A stretch of DNA of 42,936 nucleotides. Origin: Chloroflexota bacterium. Lineage in GTDB: Bacteria > Chloroflexota > Limnocylindria > P2-11E > CF-107. Positions 1 to 7,314 of this stretch are shown piece after piece. A model generated the notes under the pieces. That model was not told the DNA's origin. It saw only the letters and a program-made list of their open reading frames with translations, and did no database searches. Position 1 is the first letter of the stretch; every line of letters begins with the position of its first letter. The translations under genes and the position numbers were made by a program. The stretch spans positions 1 to 42,936 of the forward strand of contig VBHP01000048.1 of assembly GCA_005881435.1 (NCBI GenBank), in the 5' to 3' direction.

Positions 1-1
1 G

Positions 2-1708
2 CCCGCGCTCGCGGCCTTGATACTCGCGCTACTGCTTCCTGGCCTCGCTCTGGCTGTCCACGATCTTCAATTCCAGCTTGATGGCGATGTCAGTGCCGCC
101 ACGACGACGAACGTCGGCGGCTCGACACAGTCCCTCGACTGGGACAGCTTCTTCGACTCGGCGGGGAACGTCATCGCCGGGTCGATAACCGGAACAGGGT
201 CGGGAGGAAACGGCTTCACCAACGCAGGCTTTGATCGAGACTTCGCGACGAACTCTGACGGCTCCTTCAACACCGCCGACCAAACCACGTTCTCGACGGG
301 GAGCAAGGACACTCTGAACCCCACGCCAGGGTGGCAGTGCAACGTCGACAACAACGTCAACAGCAAGATCGACATCATGAATGCCTATGCCCTGGCGTAC
401 ACGAACCTGGCCAACAATCACCAGCTCCTCTACTTCGCGCTGGAGCGGAACGCAAACACCGGCGACGGGAACGTGGCGTTCTGGTTCCTCCAGGACAACG
501 TGGGATGTGTCTCCGCCGGGCCCAGCCAGGCGTTCATCGGGAACCACGCCGACGGCGACCTGCTCGTCGTCTCCGCCTTCACCAGCGGCGGCGGGGTCAG
601 CACGATCGACGTTTATCGCTGGAACGGCGGTGCCACCGGCTCGCTGGGCACTAACTCGGTCGCCCACGGCGTCGACTGCAAGGTCACGACGGGAAACGAC
701 TCCGTATGCGCGACCACGAACTCGGGTAGCTTTCCGATCAACACCTCGATCACGACTCCGTGGCCGACGTCGAATAAACAGGATGGCCCCGGCCACACGC
801 TCCGAGTCGCGGAGTTCTTCGAGGGAGGAATCGACCTCACCGCGAATCGCCTTGGTGGCCTGTGTTTCAACGTGTTCATCGCCGACACCCGCTCGTCGCA
901 GTCTCTGACCGCAACGCTGTTCGATTTCGCGCGCGGACAGCTCGGCGAGTGCACCGTCACGATGACGACGACGCCATCTCAGACGACGCGTCTCCTCAGC
1001 TCGACCGACCCGATCACCGACACGGCGGATGTCGTCGGCCACACGAGCACGGGGACCGCCGCGCCGACGCCGACCGGCACGGTGAGCTTCTTCCTGTGCG
1101 GCCCGAGCGACCTTACGCCGCAGAACACCGGGACCTGCCAGGGGACGAGCGGAACAGCCGTCCCTGGGAACCCGGTCACTGCGACCCAGAAGGTCGACAG
1201 CTCGGGTCAACCCATACCGGGCACCGCGACCGCGACATCAGGGGACGCCAAGTCGCTGATCGTGGGTCTCGGAAAGTACTGCTTCCGCGCAACGTTTACC
1301 GCGGCCGCGACTGATTCGAACTATCCGAACCAAAGCGCGGAAACGTCGAACCTGGCGAATGAGTGCTTCACGGTGACGGGGACCGCGAGCCTCTCGACAG
1401 CTCAGGACTGGCTGCCCAACGACACGGCGACTCTCACGGGCGACGCCAACCTGAATGGGACACTGACATTCGCGCTGTACACCGGCAACAACTGCGGCGC
1501 GACGTCCGGGTCCGCGGTAGCTGGGCAGTCCTACACGATCACCGTCTCGAATGCCCCATCCGGATCCCAATTCAGCACGAGCAACACGACGTTCAAGGTG
1601 AAGATCGCGAACGCCGGTGATTACTCGTGGCTGGTTCACTACGCCGACAGCGTCCTCGCCAGCCCCGCCGACAGGTGCGAGATCTCAACTGTCTCGATCA
1701 GGGATTGA
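2..1708 (+). CDS. Secreted Ig-like repeat protein, 5' partial
   Basis: The reading frame is open to the left edge, so the true start lies outside the window. The first codons encode a hydrophobic stretch (LILALLLPGLALAV) that looks like the core and end of a signal peptide. The mature part is rich in Thr, Ser, Gly and Asn and has scattered Cys. An N-terminal region of about 300 residues is followed by two probable Ig-like or bacterial surface modules, one around residues 310-460 (with TGTVSFFLC and GKYCFRATF) and one from about 460 to the end (with TATLTGDANLNGTLTF). No catalytic motif is seen. I infer an exported or surface protein. A strong hairpin follows 35 nt after the stop, so this is the last gene of its transcript. 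Function unknown. Confidence 0.75.
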   Translation, partial: PALAALILALLLPGLALAVHDLQFQLDGDVSAATTTNVGGSTQSLDWDSFFDSAGNVIAGSITGTGSGGNGFTNAGFDRDFATNSDGSFNTADQTTFSTGSKDTLNPTPGWQCNVDNNVNSKIDIMNAYALAYTNLANNHQLLYFALERNANTGDGNVAFWFLQDNVGCVSAGPSQAFIGNHADGDLLVVSAFTSGGGVSTIDVYRWNGGATGSLGTNSVAHGVDCKVTTGNDSVCATTNSGSFPINTSITTPWPTSNKQDGPGHTLRVAEFFEGGIDLTANRLGGLCFNVFIADTRSSQSLTATLFDFARGQLGECTVTMTTTPSQTTRLLSSTDPITDTADVVGHTSTGTAAPTPTGTVSFFLCGPSDLTPQNTGTCQGTSGTAVPGNPVTATQKVDSSGQPIPGTATATSGDAKSLIVGLGKYCFRATFTAAATDSNYPNQSAETSNLANECFTVTGTASLSTAQDWLPNDTATLTGDANLNGTLTFALYTGNNCGATSGSAVAGQSYTITVSNAPSGSQFSTSNTTFKVKIANAGDYSWLVHYADSVLASPADRCEISTVSIRD

Positions 1709-1743
1709 TTTCGGCGGCGGTAAGGCGCTAGCGATCCAAGAAA

Positions 1744-1771
1744 AAGGGCCCCGGCGAGAGCCGGGGCCCTT
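1744..1771. terminator. Bidirectional Rho-independent terminator
   Basis: An 11-bp inverted repeat (AAGGGCCCCGG and its complement) encloses a 6-nt loop. An A-rich run stands on the left and TTCT on the right, so it can end transcription both of the secreted protein arriving from the left and of the minus-strand gene arriving from the right. Confidence 0.85.
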
Positions 1772-1806
1772 CTCTATCGGCGCTGCATGCGGGACCGAAC
1801 GATCGC

Positions 1807-2226
1807 TTAGGGGTCGACGTGGAAGCTGGTCCACGCGAGGTGCTTCCACTTGCCGTGCCAGTTCATGGCGAGGTACGCGGTGCAATCGGCGGCGCCTGCG
1901 GTCCACTGTGGCGAGTACAGCGCAAAGGTCCGGTCACCCAAAGCTCCATCGAAGAAGCCGGCCCAGCCCTCCGCGACGAGCACGCCGTTCTGGTAGCAGT
2001 TGAGGTTCACGTACGGATAGGCCGTTGCCGCGGTGGTGACGTTGAAAGTCACAAGGTCACCGTAAGTCGGGTTCGTGAGCGTCGTCGGCGAAGCTCCGCT
2101 GAGGAGTACAAGACTGATGGATGAAGACGAGGTCTCGCCGGGCTTCGCCGCGAACGCGACGGCACTTCCCAGAGTGGAGAGCGCCAGCGTCAGGCCCGCG
2201 ATCGCGAGCAGCTTTCGAGCCAGCAT
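1807..2226 (-). CDS. Small secreted protein of unknown function
   Basis: 139 residues. The start is ATG at 2226, preceded by a very good ribosome binding site (AGGAGGT, 4 nt before the ATG). Residues 1-26 are a classical signal peptide (MLARKLLAIAGLTLALS, ending near AVAFA), which excludes the longer upstream reading frame rich in Arg and Pro. The mature chain is about 113 residues with two Cys (in NLNCYQNG and AADCTAYL) that could form a disulfide, and aromatic residues near the C-terminus (NWHGKWKHLAW). The alternating polar and hydrophobic pattern suggests a small beta-sandwich. I do not recognise the family. It converges on the secreted protein at the left edge and shares its terminator. 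Confidence 0.8.
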   Translation of the reverse strand: MLARKLLAIAGLTLALSTLGSAVAFAAKPGETSSSSISLVLLSGASPTTLTNPTYGDLVTFNVTTAATAYPYVNLNCYQNGVLVAEGWAGFFDGALGDRTFALYSPQWTAGAADCTAYLAMNWHGKWKHLAWTSFHVDP

Positions 2227-2470
2227 CGTTACCTCCTGCGTCGGTGGTGGTCCCCGACGTCTGCAGGAACAACGGCACGGCCGGCGTTTTGATGGCTGCG
2301 CAACTAGTACCGGGACTTCTTCTGGTGTGGCGAGGTCGACGCGTGGTACGGCTGTACTGTTGTTCGCGCCCGCCGGCGTGCGCGAGAGATTCGCCGGCCT
2401 CACAGGCGTCGGCGCATCTGCCTCGGCCAGGCTTGAGTAAGGCGGTCGGGCTCTGCCAGAGGCGGCTCGC

Positions 2471-2476
2471 CATACT
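2471..2476 (+). promoter_or_regulatory. Putative -10 element of a leaderless transcript (ABC exporter)
   Basis: CATACT (4 of 6 matches to TATAAT) lies 7 nt before the GTG start at 2484, a spacing expected if transcription begins at or next to the start codon. No convincing -35 was found. Inferred from position and similar sites elsewhere in this window. Confidence 0.4.
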
Positions 2477-2483
2477 CAGGAGC

Positions 2484-3386
2484 GTGCCGGTACCGATCGA
2501 AGTCAAAGACCTCACGCGCAATTACGGCCGTCGGCGTGGCGTGCTCGACCTCTCGTTCAACGTCAACGAGGGCGAGGTCTTCGCCTTCCTCGGTCCGAAC
2601 GGGGCCGGGAAGACGACCACCATCCGACAGCTCATGGGACTGTTGCGCCCGTCGAAGGGCTCGGCTCGCGTGTTCGGCCTCGATTGCTGGACTCAGTCGC
2701 CGCGTGTCAAGGACAAGATCGGGTTCCTTCCGGGCGAGATGCGCCTCTACGAAAGCCTGACCGGCAAGGCGTTCCTCGATTACTTCGCGTCCTTCCGCAG
2801 ATCGCACGATCCCAAGCGGCGCGCGGCGCTCGTCGAGCGGCTCGAGCTGGACCTGTCGCAAAGGATCCGGCACATGTCCAAGGGCAATCGGCAGAAGCTC
2901 GGGATCGTGCAAGCGCTGATGCACGACGCGCCGTTGCTGGTGCTCGATGAGCCCTCCAGCGGACTCGACCCGCTGAAACAAGTGACGTTCCTCCAACTCC
3001 TTCACGACGAGCGCGCCGCGGGGAAGACGATCTTCCTGTCGTCGCACGCGATCCCCGAGGTGGAGCGGATCGCGGATCGTGTCGGCATCATCCGCGAAGG
3101 TCGCCTTGTCGCCGTCGAGTCCATCGACGCGCTGAAGGCGAAGCGCGCCCGCCACGCCGAGGTGCTGTTCGGGCAGCCGGTCGACTCCACGCGGCTGGCG
3201 CTCGATTCGGTACGCATCCTGTCCCGCACCGACGACGGCAAGCGCTACGAGCTCGCGGTGCCTGGCGACCTCCGGCCGCTCCTGCGCACGCTCGCCGATC
3301 TTCCGCTCGAGGACCTCACCCTCGCGAGCGCCGATCTCGAGACGATCTTCTTGCACTACTACGCCGAGGAGCCGAAGACGCAATGA
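2484..3386 (+). CDS. ABC transporter ATP-binding protein
   Basis: 300 residues, an ATPase subunit of an ABC-2 type exporter. The Walker A motif GPNGAGKT is at residues 37-44. The signature is the MSKGNRQK variant (canonical LSGGQ), common in the drug and lipid exporter subgroup. Walker B is LLVLDEPSSGLDP and the H-loop is LSSHAIPEV. About 80 C-terminal residues after the nucleotide-binding domain resemble the accessory domain of this subgroup. GTG 2484 is chosen because the domain begins immediately there (VPVPIEVKDLTRNYG); the upstream extension is Arg/Pro-rich and not protein-like. The only SD-like AGGAG is 1 nt from the GTG, too close to act, so the message may be leaderless. The stop overlaps the permease start (ATGA). 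The substrate is not predictable. Confidence 0.93.
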   Translation: MPVPIEVKDLTRNYGRRRGVLDLSFNVNEGEVFAFLGPNGAGKTTTIRQLMGLLRPSKGSARVFGLDCWTQSPRVKDKIGFLPGEMRLYESLTGKAFLDYFASFRRSHDPKRRAALVERLELDLSQRIRHMSKGNRQKLGIVQALMHDAPLLVLDEPSSGLDPLKQVTFLQLLHDERAAGKTIFLSSHAIPEVERIADRVGIIREGRLVAVESIDALKAKRARHAEVLFGQPVDSTRLALDSVRILSRTDDGKRYELAVPGDLRPLLRTLADLPLEDLTLASADLETIFLHYYAEEPKTQ

Positions 3387-4183
3387 GTCTGTCGCAGCTT
3401 CGCCGTTCGCTCCTGGATCAACGTTGGACCTTGCTGTGGTTCGGACTTGGCATCACCGCCTACACCCTGCTGATCGCTGCGTTCTGGCCGACGGCCAAGA
3501 ACAACGCCGCGCTTTTCTCCTCATACATCTCGCAACTGCCGGAGGCGTTCGTGAAGGCCTTCGGCATCGCCGACATCGCTCACTTCGAGGGATTCATCGG
3601 CGCCGAGGAGCTCAACTTCATGTGGCCGCTCATCGTCCTCGTCTTCGTGATCATGGCGGCCAGCAGCTTCGTCGCCGGAGAGATCGATCGCGGCACGATC
3701 GAGCTCTGGCTCTCGGTTCCGGTGCCACGCTGGCGGCTGCTCTCGGCGAAACAGATCGCGCTGGTGATCGGCATCGTCGTCCTCGCGGCGGTCACCGTCG
3801 CGCTGATCGCCGTCGCCGCCCGCCTGGCGAACGAGTCGCTCTCGACGTCGGGACTGGTGGCGACCGGCGCCGTGCTGTCGGCGTTGTGCATCGCCGTCGC
3901 CGGCTATACCTCGCTGTTCTCGTCGCTGTTCTCCTCGCGCGGAGCCGCCGCCGGCCTCGCGGCAGGCGTGACCATCGGCTCGTACCTCCTCGGCATCCTC
4001 TCCGGCATCAGCAGGGACTTCGACTGGCTGCGGTACCTCTCGATCACCAGCGCATTCCATCCGCAGCAGGCGCTGCTCGGCGGCGCCGCGGATGCCGCGG
4101 AGGTCTCGGCGCTCGTCGCGCTGGGGGTCGTCACCGCGCTGCTCTCGCTCGCGGTGTTCCAGCGGCGCGACGCGAATCCCTGA
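3383..4183 (+). CDS. ABC-2 type transporter permease
   Basis: 266 residues with six predicted membrane helices (about 19-37, 78-98, 124-145, 157-178, 187-207 and 240-258), the standard topology of ABC-2 permeases. The motif GEIDRGTIELWLSVPVPRW after helix 2 matches the coupling region (xxExERGTxELLLSxPxxR) that contacts the ATPase in NatB/antibiotic-exporter-type permeases. It overlaps the ATPase gene by 4 nt, so the two are translationally coupled and form one complex, presumably a homodimer of each subunit. The RNase H-like gene begins directly after the stop codon. Confidence 0.9.
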   Translation: MSLSQLRRSLLDQRWTLLWFGLGITAYTLLIAAFWPTAKNNAALFSSYISQLPEAFVKAFGIADIAHFEGFIGAEELNFMWPLIVLVFVIMAASSFVAGEIDRGTIELWLSVPVPRWRLLSAKQIALVIGIVVLAAVTVALIAVAARLANESLSTSGLVATGAVLSALCIAVAGYTSLFSSLFSSRGAAAGLAAGVTIGSYLLGILSGISRDFDWLRYLSITSAFHPQQALLGGAADAAEVSALVALGVVTALLSLAVFQRRDANP

Positions 4184-4582
4184 ATGCCGTACGTCCTGCA
4201 GGCGGACGGCGCAGCGCGCGGCAATCCCGGTCCGGCTGGAGCCGGTGCGGTGCTCTACGCGCCCGACGGCAGTGTCGTGGCCGAGCTGCGCAAACCCCTC
4301 GGCACAGCGACCAACAATCGCGCGGAGTATGAGGCGCTCGTCATCGGCCTCGAGGAGGCCCGCCGCCGGGACATCGAAGACCTCGTGATCCGGCTCGACA
4401 GCGAGCTGCTGGTGAAACAGATGCGTGGCGAATACCGCATCCGGAGCGAAGCGCTTCGCCCGCTGGCCCAGCGCGCGATACGTCTCATCGCCGAACTCGG
4501 CGCTCGCATCGAGCACGTCCCCCGCGAACGGAATGCGCACGCCGATCGCCTCGCGAACGAAGCCATCGACCGTGGCGCCTGA
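4184..4582 (+). CDS. RNase H family protein (type I fold)
   Basis: 132 residues, the size of the stand-alone RNase HI-like or reverse-transcriptase-like family. All four acidic metal-binding positions are present: D8 (LQADGAARGNPGPAG), E48 (NNRAEYEAL), D72 (LDSELLVKQ) and D121 (ERNAHADRLAN). It should cleave the RNA strand of RNA-DNA hybrids, although members of this short family without the basic protrusion are often weak nucleases and some act in other steps. The ATG is immediately after the permease stop TGA (4181-4183), so it is in the same operon. The 3' end overlaps the next gene by 11 nt. Confidence 0.9.
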   Translation: MPYVLQADGAARGNPGPAGAGAVLYAPDGSVVAELRKPLGTATNNRAEYEALVIGLEEARRRDIEDLVIRLDSELLVKQMRGEYRIRSEALRPLAQRAIRLIAELGARIEHVPRERNAHADRLANEAIDRGA

Positions 4583-5354
4583 TCCGTTCGCGTCGCTGGT
4601 GGCGCGCGCGCTCGGGGTCGCCGTCGATAGCGTCGAGGCCGAGCGGCTCGACCGAGACGAGGAGGTCGCGGGCGCTGAGACGCAGCGGGTGCGCTGGCGC
4701 GGGCCTGATGCCAGCGGCACGGTTCTGTATCGGCGCTACCCGGTGAAGGCCGCCGTAGAGCCCGCGCTGCTCCCACTGCTCGCGCGTCGCCATGCGCCGG
4801 TGCCGCAGGTGCATGCGTCGGGCGTTCCGCCTCGGCACGCGCCCGAAGCGCGACCGTGGCTGCTGTTGAGCGATCCCGGGGACACCCCCGCGGGGCGTGA
4901 TGACGCCGTCGCCGCGCTGGCGGCCACGAGAGCGGCCGTCGCGCGCGACACCAACACGCTGCGCTCGTTGGGCGTGCCGAGCCTGCCCCCGTCGCGCGTC
5001 AGCGACGAGGCGCGGTGGGCAGAGGAGCTGCTCGATGCGGCGGACTTCGCGCGCGTCGAGCGTCTTGCAGCATCGCTGGACCTGCCGCGACTCGATGCCA
5101 TCGGAACGACGCTCGTGCACGGCGGGCTCGATACCGGCTACGCGCTGCGCGGCGCCGGCGGCACGACCCTCGTTGGCTGGTCGCGCGCGCACCTTGGCTG
5201 CGCGCTGATCGACGATCCCGGCACCGACCCGGACGGCGCGCGGCTCGCGGCGCTGTTCGCGATCCGCTGGCACGCGTGGGAGGCCAGGGAGTCCTTGCGC
5301 GCGCGGCGACCGGCGGCGGAGCTCATCCTGCGAACCTTGCGCGGCTACAATTGA
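4572..5354 (+). CDS. Aminoglycoside-phosphotransferase-like protein, catalytic residues missing
   Basis: 260 residues starting at GTG 4572, which overlaps the RNase H stop. The sequence is weak, but the C-terminal half follows the layout of APH/choline-kinase folds: HGGLDTGYAL at 183-192 sits where HGDxxxxN is expected and LVGWSRAHLGCALIDDPG (from residue 200) where the metal-binding IDW...GDPxxDLA segment is expected. If this alignment is right, the catalytic Asp is Gly, the Asn is Ala and the metal Asp is Gly, so it would be a pseudokinase. The N-terminal half has a VLYRRYPVKAAVE segment reminiscent of the ATP-lobe beta strands. The stop is directly before rnpB, whose -10 lies inside the last codons. 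Family assignment is tentative; that it is coding is well supported by codon bias and overlap. Confidence 0.6.
   Translation: MAPDPFASLVARALGVAVDSVEAERLDRDEEVAGAETQRVRWRGPDASGTVLYRRYPVKAAVEPALLPLLARRHAPVPQVHASGVPPRHAPEARPWLLLSDPGDTPAGRDDAVAALAATRAAVARDTNTLRSLGVPSLPPSRVSDEARWAEELLDAADFARVERLAASLDLPRLDAIGTTLVHGGLDTGYALRGAGGTTLVGWSRAHLGCALIDDPGTDPDGARLAALFAIRWHAWEARESLRARRPAAELILRTLRGYN
5346..5351 (+). promoter_or_regulatory. Putative -10 element of rnpB
   Basis: TACAAT (5 of 6 matches to TATAAT) ends 6 nt before the predicted 5' strand of RNase P helix P1. It lies within the last three codons of the upstream gene. No good -35 at 16-18 nt. Confidence 0.5.
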
Positions 5355-5355
5355 T

Positions 5356-5651
5356 GGACCGAGCAGGCCGGGCGGTCGCGGGAGCGAAAGCTTCCTGAGG
5401 AAAGTCCGGACTCCACAGGGCATGGGTAGCGGGTAACGCCCGTCCGCCGCGAGGCGAGGACCAGCGCCACAGTGACGATGCGCCGCAGGGCGCGTGAAAC
5501 GCGGCAAGCTCTACCCGAGAGCAAGGCCAAATAGGGAGACCATGGAGCGGCCCGCTCCGTCTCCGGGTTGGCTGCTAGAGGCGATCGGCGACGATCGTTC
5601 GAGAGGGATGACCGCCCTCGCCAGAATCCGGCTTAGAGGCCTGCTCGGTGT
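5356..5651 (+). ncRNA. rnpB: RNase P RNA, bacterial type A
   Basis: The catalytic RNA of RNase P, which matures tRNA 5' ends. Helix P1 is a perfect 12-bp pairing between ACCGAGCAGGCC (5358-5369) and GGCCTGCTCGGT (5638-5649). The universally conserved block GAGGAAAGTCCGGACTCCA with ACAGGGCA follows near 5397, then the GGTAACGCC element. The distal conserved parts CGCCACAGTGACGA, AAGCTCTACCCGAGAGCAAG and the 3' P4-side block AGAATCCGGCTTAGAGGCC are all in the right order. Length of about 296 nt is normal for type A. Ends are set by P1 and may be off by several nt. Confidence 0.96.
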
Positions 5652-5654
5652 TGA

Positions 5655-5828
5655 TCAGGCGACGCGCGCGAGCGCGGTGAGGAAGCAGTCCAGGTTGCAG
5701 CAGACGCGTGAGCCTCGCGCGTGGCACGCTCCACAACACAGCGTCGAATCCCACAGGCCGTCAGCGACGAATTCAGCGCAGGCCGTGGTCGGCCGCACCA
5801 GTGCCGGTGTTGCCGTTCTGTCGCGCAT
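5655..5828 (-). CDS. Putative Cys-rich microprotein
   Basis: 57 residues from ATG 5828; a TTG at 5858, 3 nt beyond the lipid-kinase stop, would give 67 residues. The C-terminal half carries a dense Cys array, LCCGACHARGS then RVCCNLDCF (CC-x2-C-x7-CC-x3-C), with one further Cys upstream. Codon third positions are mostly G or C, as in the neighbouring genes, and it is in line with the lipid kinase and metallothionein-like genes on the same strand. There is no clear Shine-Dalgarno. If real, it probably binds zinc or another soft metal. I know no family for it. It could be a chance ORF. Confidence 0.42.
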   Translation of the reverse strand: MRDRTATPALVRPTTACAEFVADGLWDSTLCCGACHARGSRVCCNLDCFLTALARVA

Positions 5829-5861
5829 CGCGGCTCGCCAATGCAATAAGGCGGCCAACCG

Positions 5862-6740
5862 CTAGGCGAACACCGCGAGCGCTTCGTGCCGGCAACGGAA
5901 GGTCTGCGGGAGCGTGCCGACGATCTCGTTGTCGGCATGGACGCGAAGTGCGTCCAGGCCGTCGATCCTGATCTCTCGTCCGCGGTACAGCGTCGGCCGG
6001 GTCGGCGGCCGCCAGCGCAGGGCAAGCATGGCTAGATGTCGCAGCAGCGCGAGCCGTCCCATCCGTCCGAACACCGCCACGTCGAGCATGCCATCGGCCA
6101 CGTCCGCATCCGGCACGACGGGAATGGACCACGCGTAGTAGCGGCCGTTGGTCACGAGCACCTGCAAGGCTCGGTGCCGGACCGGCCTTCGGCCGTCGAC
6201 GGCGACGTCGACCCAATGGCTCTCGCGCCGGATCGCGTCGCGCAAACGACGCAGCGCGCGCCGGAGATCGCCGCGTTCGGCCGATCGCGCCGCGCCGAAC
6301 GCGTCGGCGTCGAGACCCACGCCTGCGGCCTCGAAGAAGAATCGTCCGGCAACATCGCCGACGTCGATCTTGCGTACGTGCTTCGTCGCAATCACCTGCG
6401 CCGCCTGCAGCGGATCGAGCGGTATCGGGATCGAGTGCGCGATGTTCATCACGCTGCCGAACGGCAGGATCCCGAGGATCACGCGCGTGTGCGCCAGCGC
6501 CGCAGCCGCCGGCGCCAGCGTCCCATCGCCGCCGGCCACGATCACGGCTTCATATTCGTCATGCGCCGCCGCGGCCGCGAGCTCGGCGGAGGTCGGTCGC
6601 GGAATGCCCGTTTCCCGGATTGTCAGCTCGAATCCGCCGCTTTCGAGGATGGCGCGGATCTGATCCGCCACCTGCGCGTACGCAACGGCGCCGGCACGTC
6701 GTCGGCCGGCGCCGGGGTTCACGATGAACAGGGCACGCAA
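5862..6740 (-). CDS. Diacylglycerol kinase-family lipid kinase
   Basis: 292 residues, the normal length for DagK/YegS-type lipid kinases, which phosphorylate diacylglycerol or related lipids at the inner membrane surface. Nucleotide-binding motifs: FIVNPGAGRR at residues 5-14, AGGDGT near 69-74 and LPFGSVMN at 92-99 (variant of LPxGTxND). The C-terminal domain has VTNGRYYAWSIPVVPDADVADGMLDV, split by the usual beta strands of the family. The start is TTG 6740 (MRALFIVNPG), which exactly meets the family N-terminus. Only 6 nt separate it from the stop of the metallothionein-like gene, so the two are probably cotranscribed. Confidence 0.9.
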   Translation of the reverse strand: MRALFIVNPGAGRRRAGAVAYAQVADQIRAILESGGFELTIRETGIPRPTSAELAAAAAHDEYEAVIVAGGDGTLAPAAAALAHTRVILGILPFGSVMNIAHSIPIPLDPLQAAQVIATKHVRKIDVGDVAGRFFFEAAGVGLDADAFGAARSAERGDLRRALRRLRDAIRRESHWVDVAVDGRRPVRHRALQVLVTNGRYYAWSIPVVPDADVADGMLDVAVFGRMGRLALLRHLAMLALRWRPPTRPTLYRGREIRIDGLDALRVHADNEIVGTLPQTFRCRHEALAVFA

Positions 6741-6746
6741 TGCAAC

Positions 6747-7007
6747 TTACGGTGAGGTCGGAGTCGTCGCTCCGGCGGCGATCGCGCAGTTGTTGCAGCA
6801 ATACGTCGCGTCGCCTTGGGTCATATGCGTCGACGGATCGACGATCGGATTGCCGCAGTGCGCGCATTTTTCGGCAGCGGTGCGACCACCGCCGCTCGTC
6901 GCGATCTCGGCGCAGTTCGGACAGCAGTAGAGCTCGCCGCGCTTCTCGAGCATGGTTGTGTGATCGGCTATCTCAGTGGCACACAAGGCGCAATTCGCGT
7001 GAGGCAT
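6747..7007 (-). CDS. Tandem 10-Cys metallothionein-like zinc-binding protein
   Basis: 86 residues starting at ATG 7007 with a good ribosome binding site (GAAGGAG, 6 nt upstream). It consists of two copies of one module with identical spacing: Cys 6, 9, 28, 29, 32 and Cys 48, 51, 70, 71, 74 (C-x2-C-x18-CC-x2-C each, offset 42). The second half of each module reads YCCPNCA and YCCNNCA, resembling the YYCSxxCA end of bacterial SmtA metallothioneins and TRASH-type zinc ribbons. It probably binds Zn, Cu or Cd for storage or detoxification in the cytoplasm. The Thr/Pro-rich tail is short. It is the first gene of the minus-strand run leading into the lipid kinase. Confidence 0.75.
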   Translation of the reverse strand: MPHANCALCATEIADHTTMLEKRGELYCCPNCAEIATSGGGRTAAEKCAHCGNPIVDPSTHMTQGDATYCCNNCAIAAGATTPTSP

Positions 7008-7159
7008 GACGGCTCCTTCGTGACGCTTTTTCGCCGAGCGAGCGTGCATCGTCGATGCCATGGAACGCCGCGGCTTGGCACGCGCTCTGCTCCGATGCTC
7101 GCCGATACGAGAAGGACAACATTCGACGAGACTCCTCCCCCTTTCCCAACCCCTTTCCT

Positions 7160-7193
7160 CACGAGCGCCGCTTGAACATCAGCGGCGCTCGTG
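7160..7193. other. Perfect 13-bp hairpin in the 7008-7314 intergenic region
   Basis: CACGAGCGCCGCT and its exact complement enclose an 8-nt loop. GTTTG follows on the plus strand but there is no real T-run. The 307-nt gap holds the divergent starts of the metallothionein-like gene and the glycosyltransferase. TAAAGT at 7207-7212 is a possible -10 for the latter. The hairpin could be a terminator remnant or an mRNA or protein-binding element. Confidence 0.6.
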
Positions 7194-7314
7194 GCGTTTG
7201 TGGAGCTAAAGTGCCGTTGAGCCGAGCGATCGCGCGCGCTCTGGCATCGAACCTGCTGCCCGATAAGGCCAGGCTCGCTCGTTCGTCATCTTGAGAGGGG
7301 AGGGACCGCCGTCA

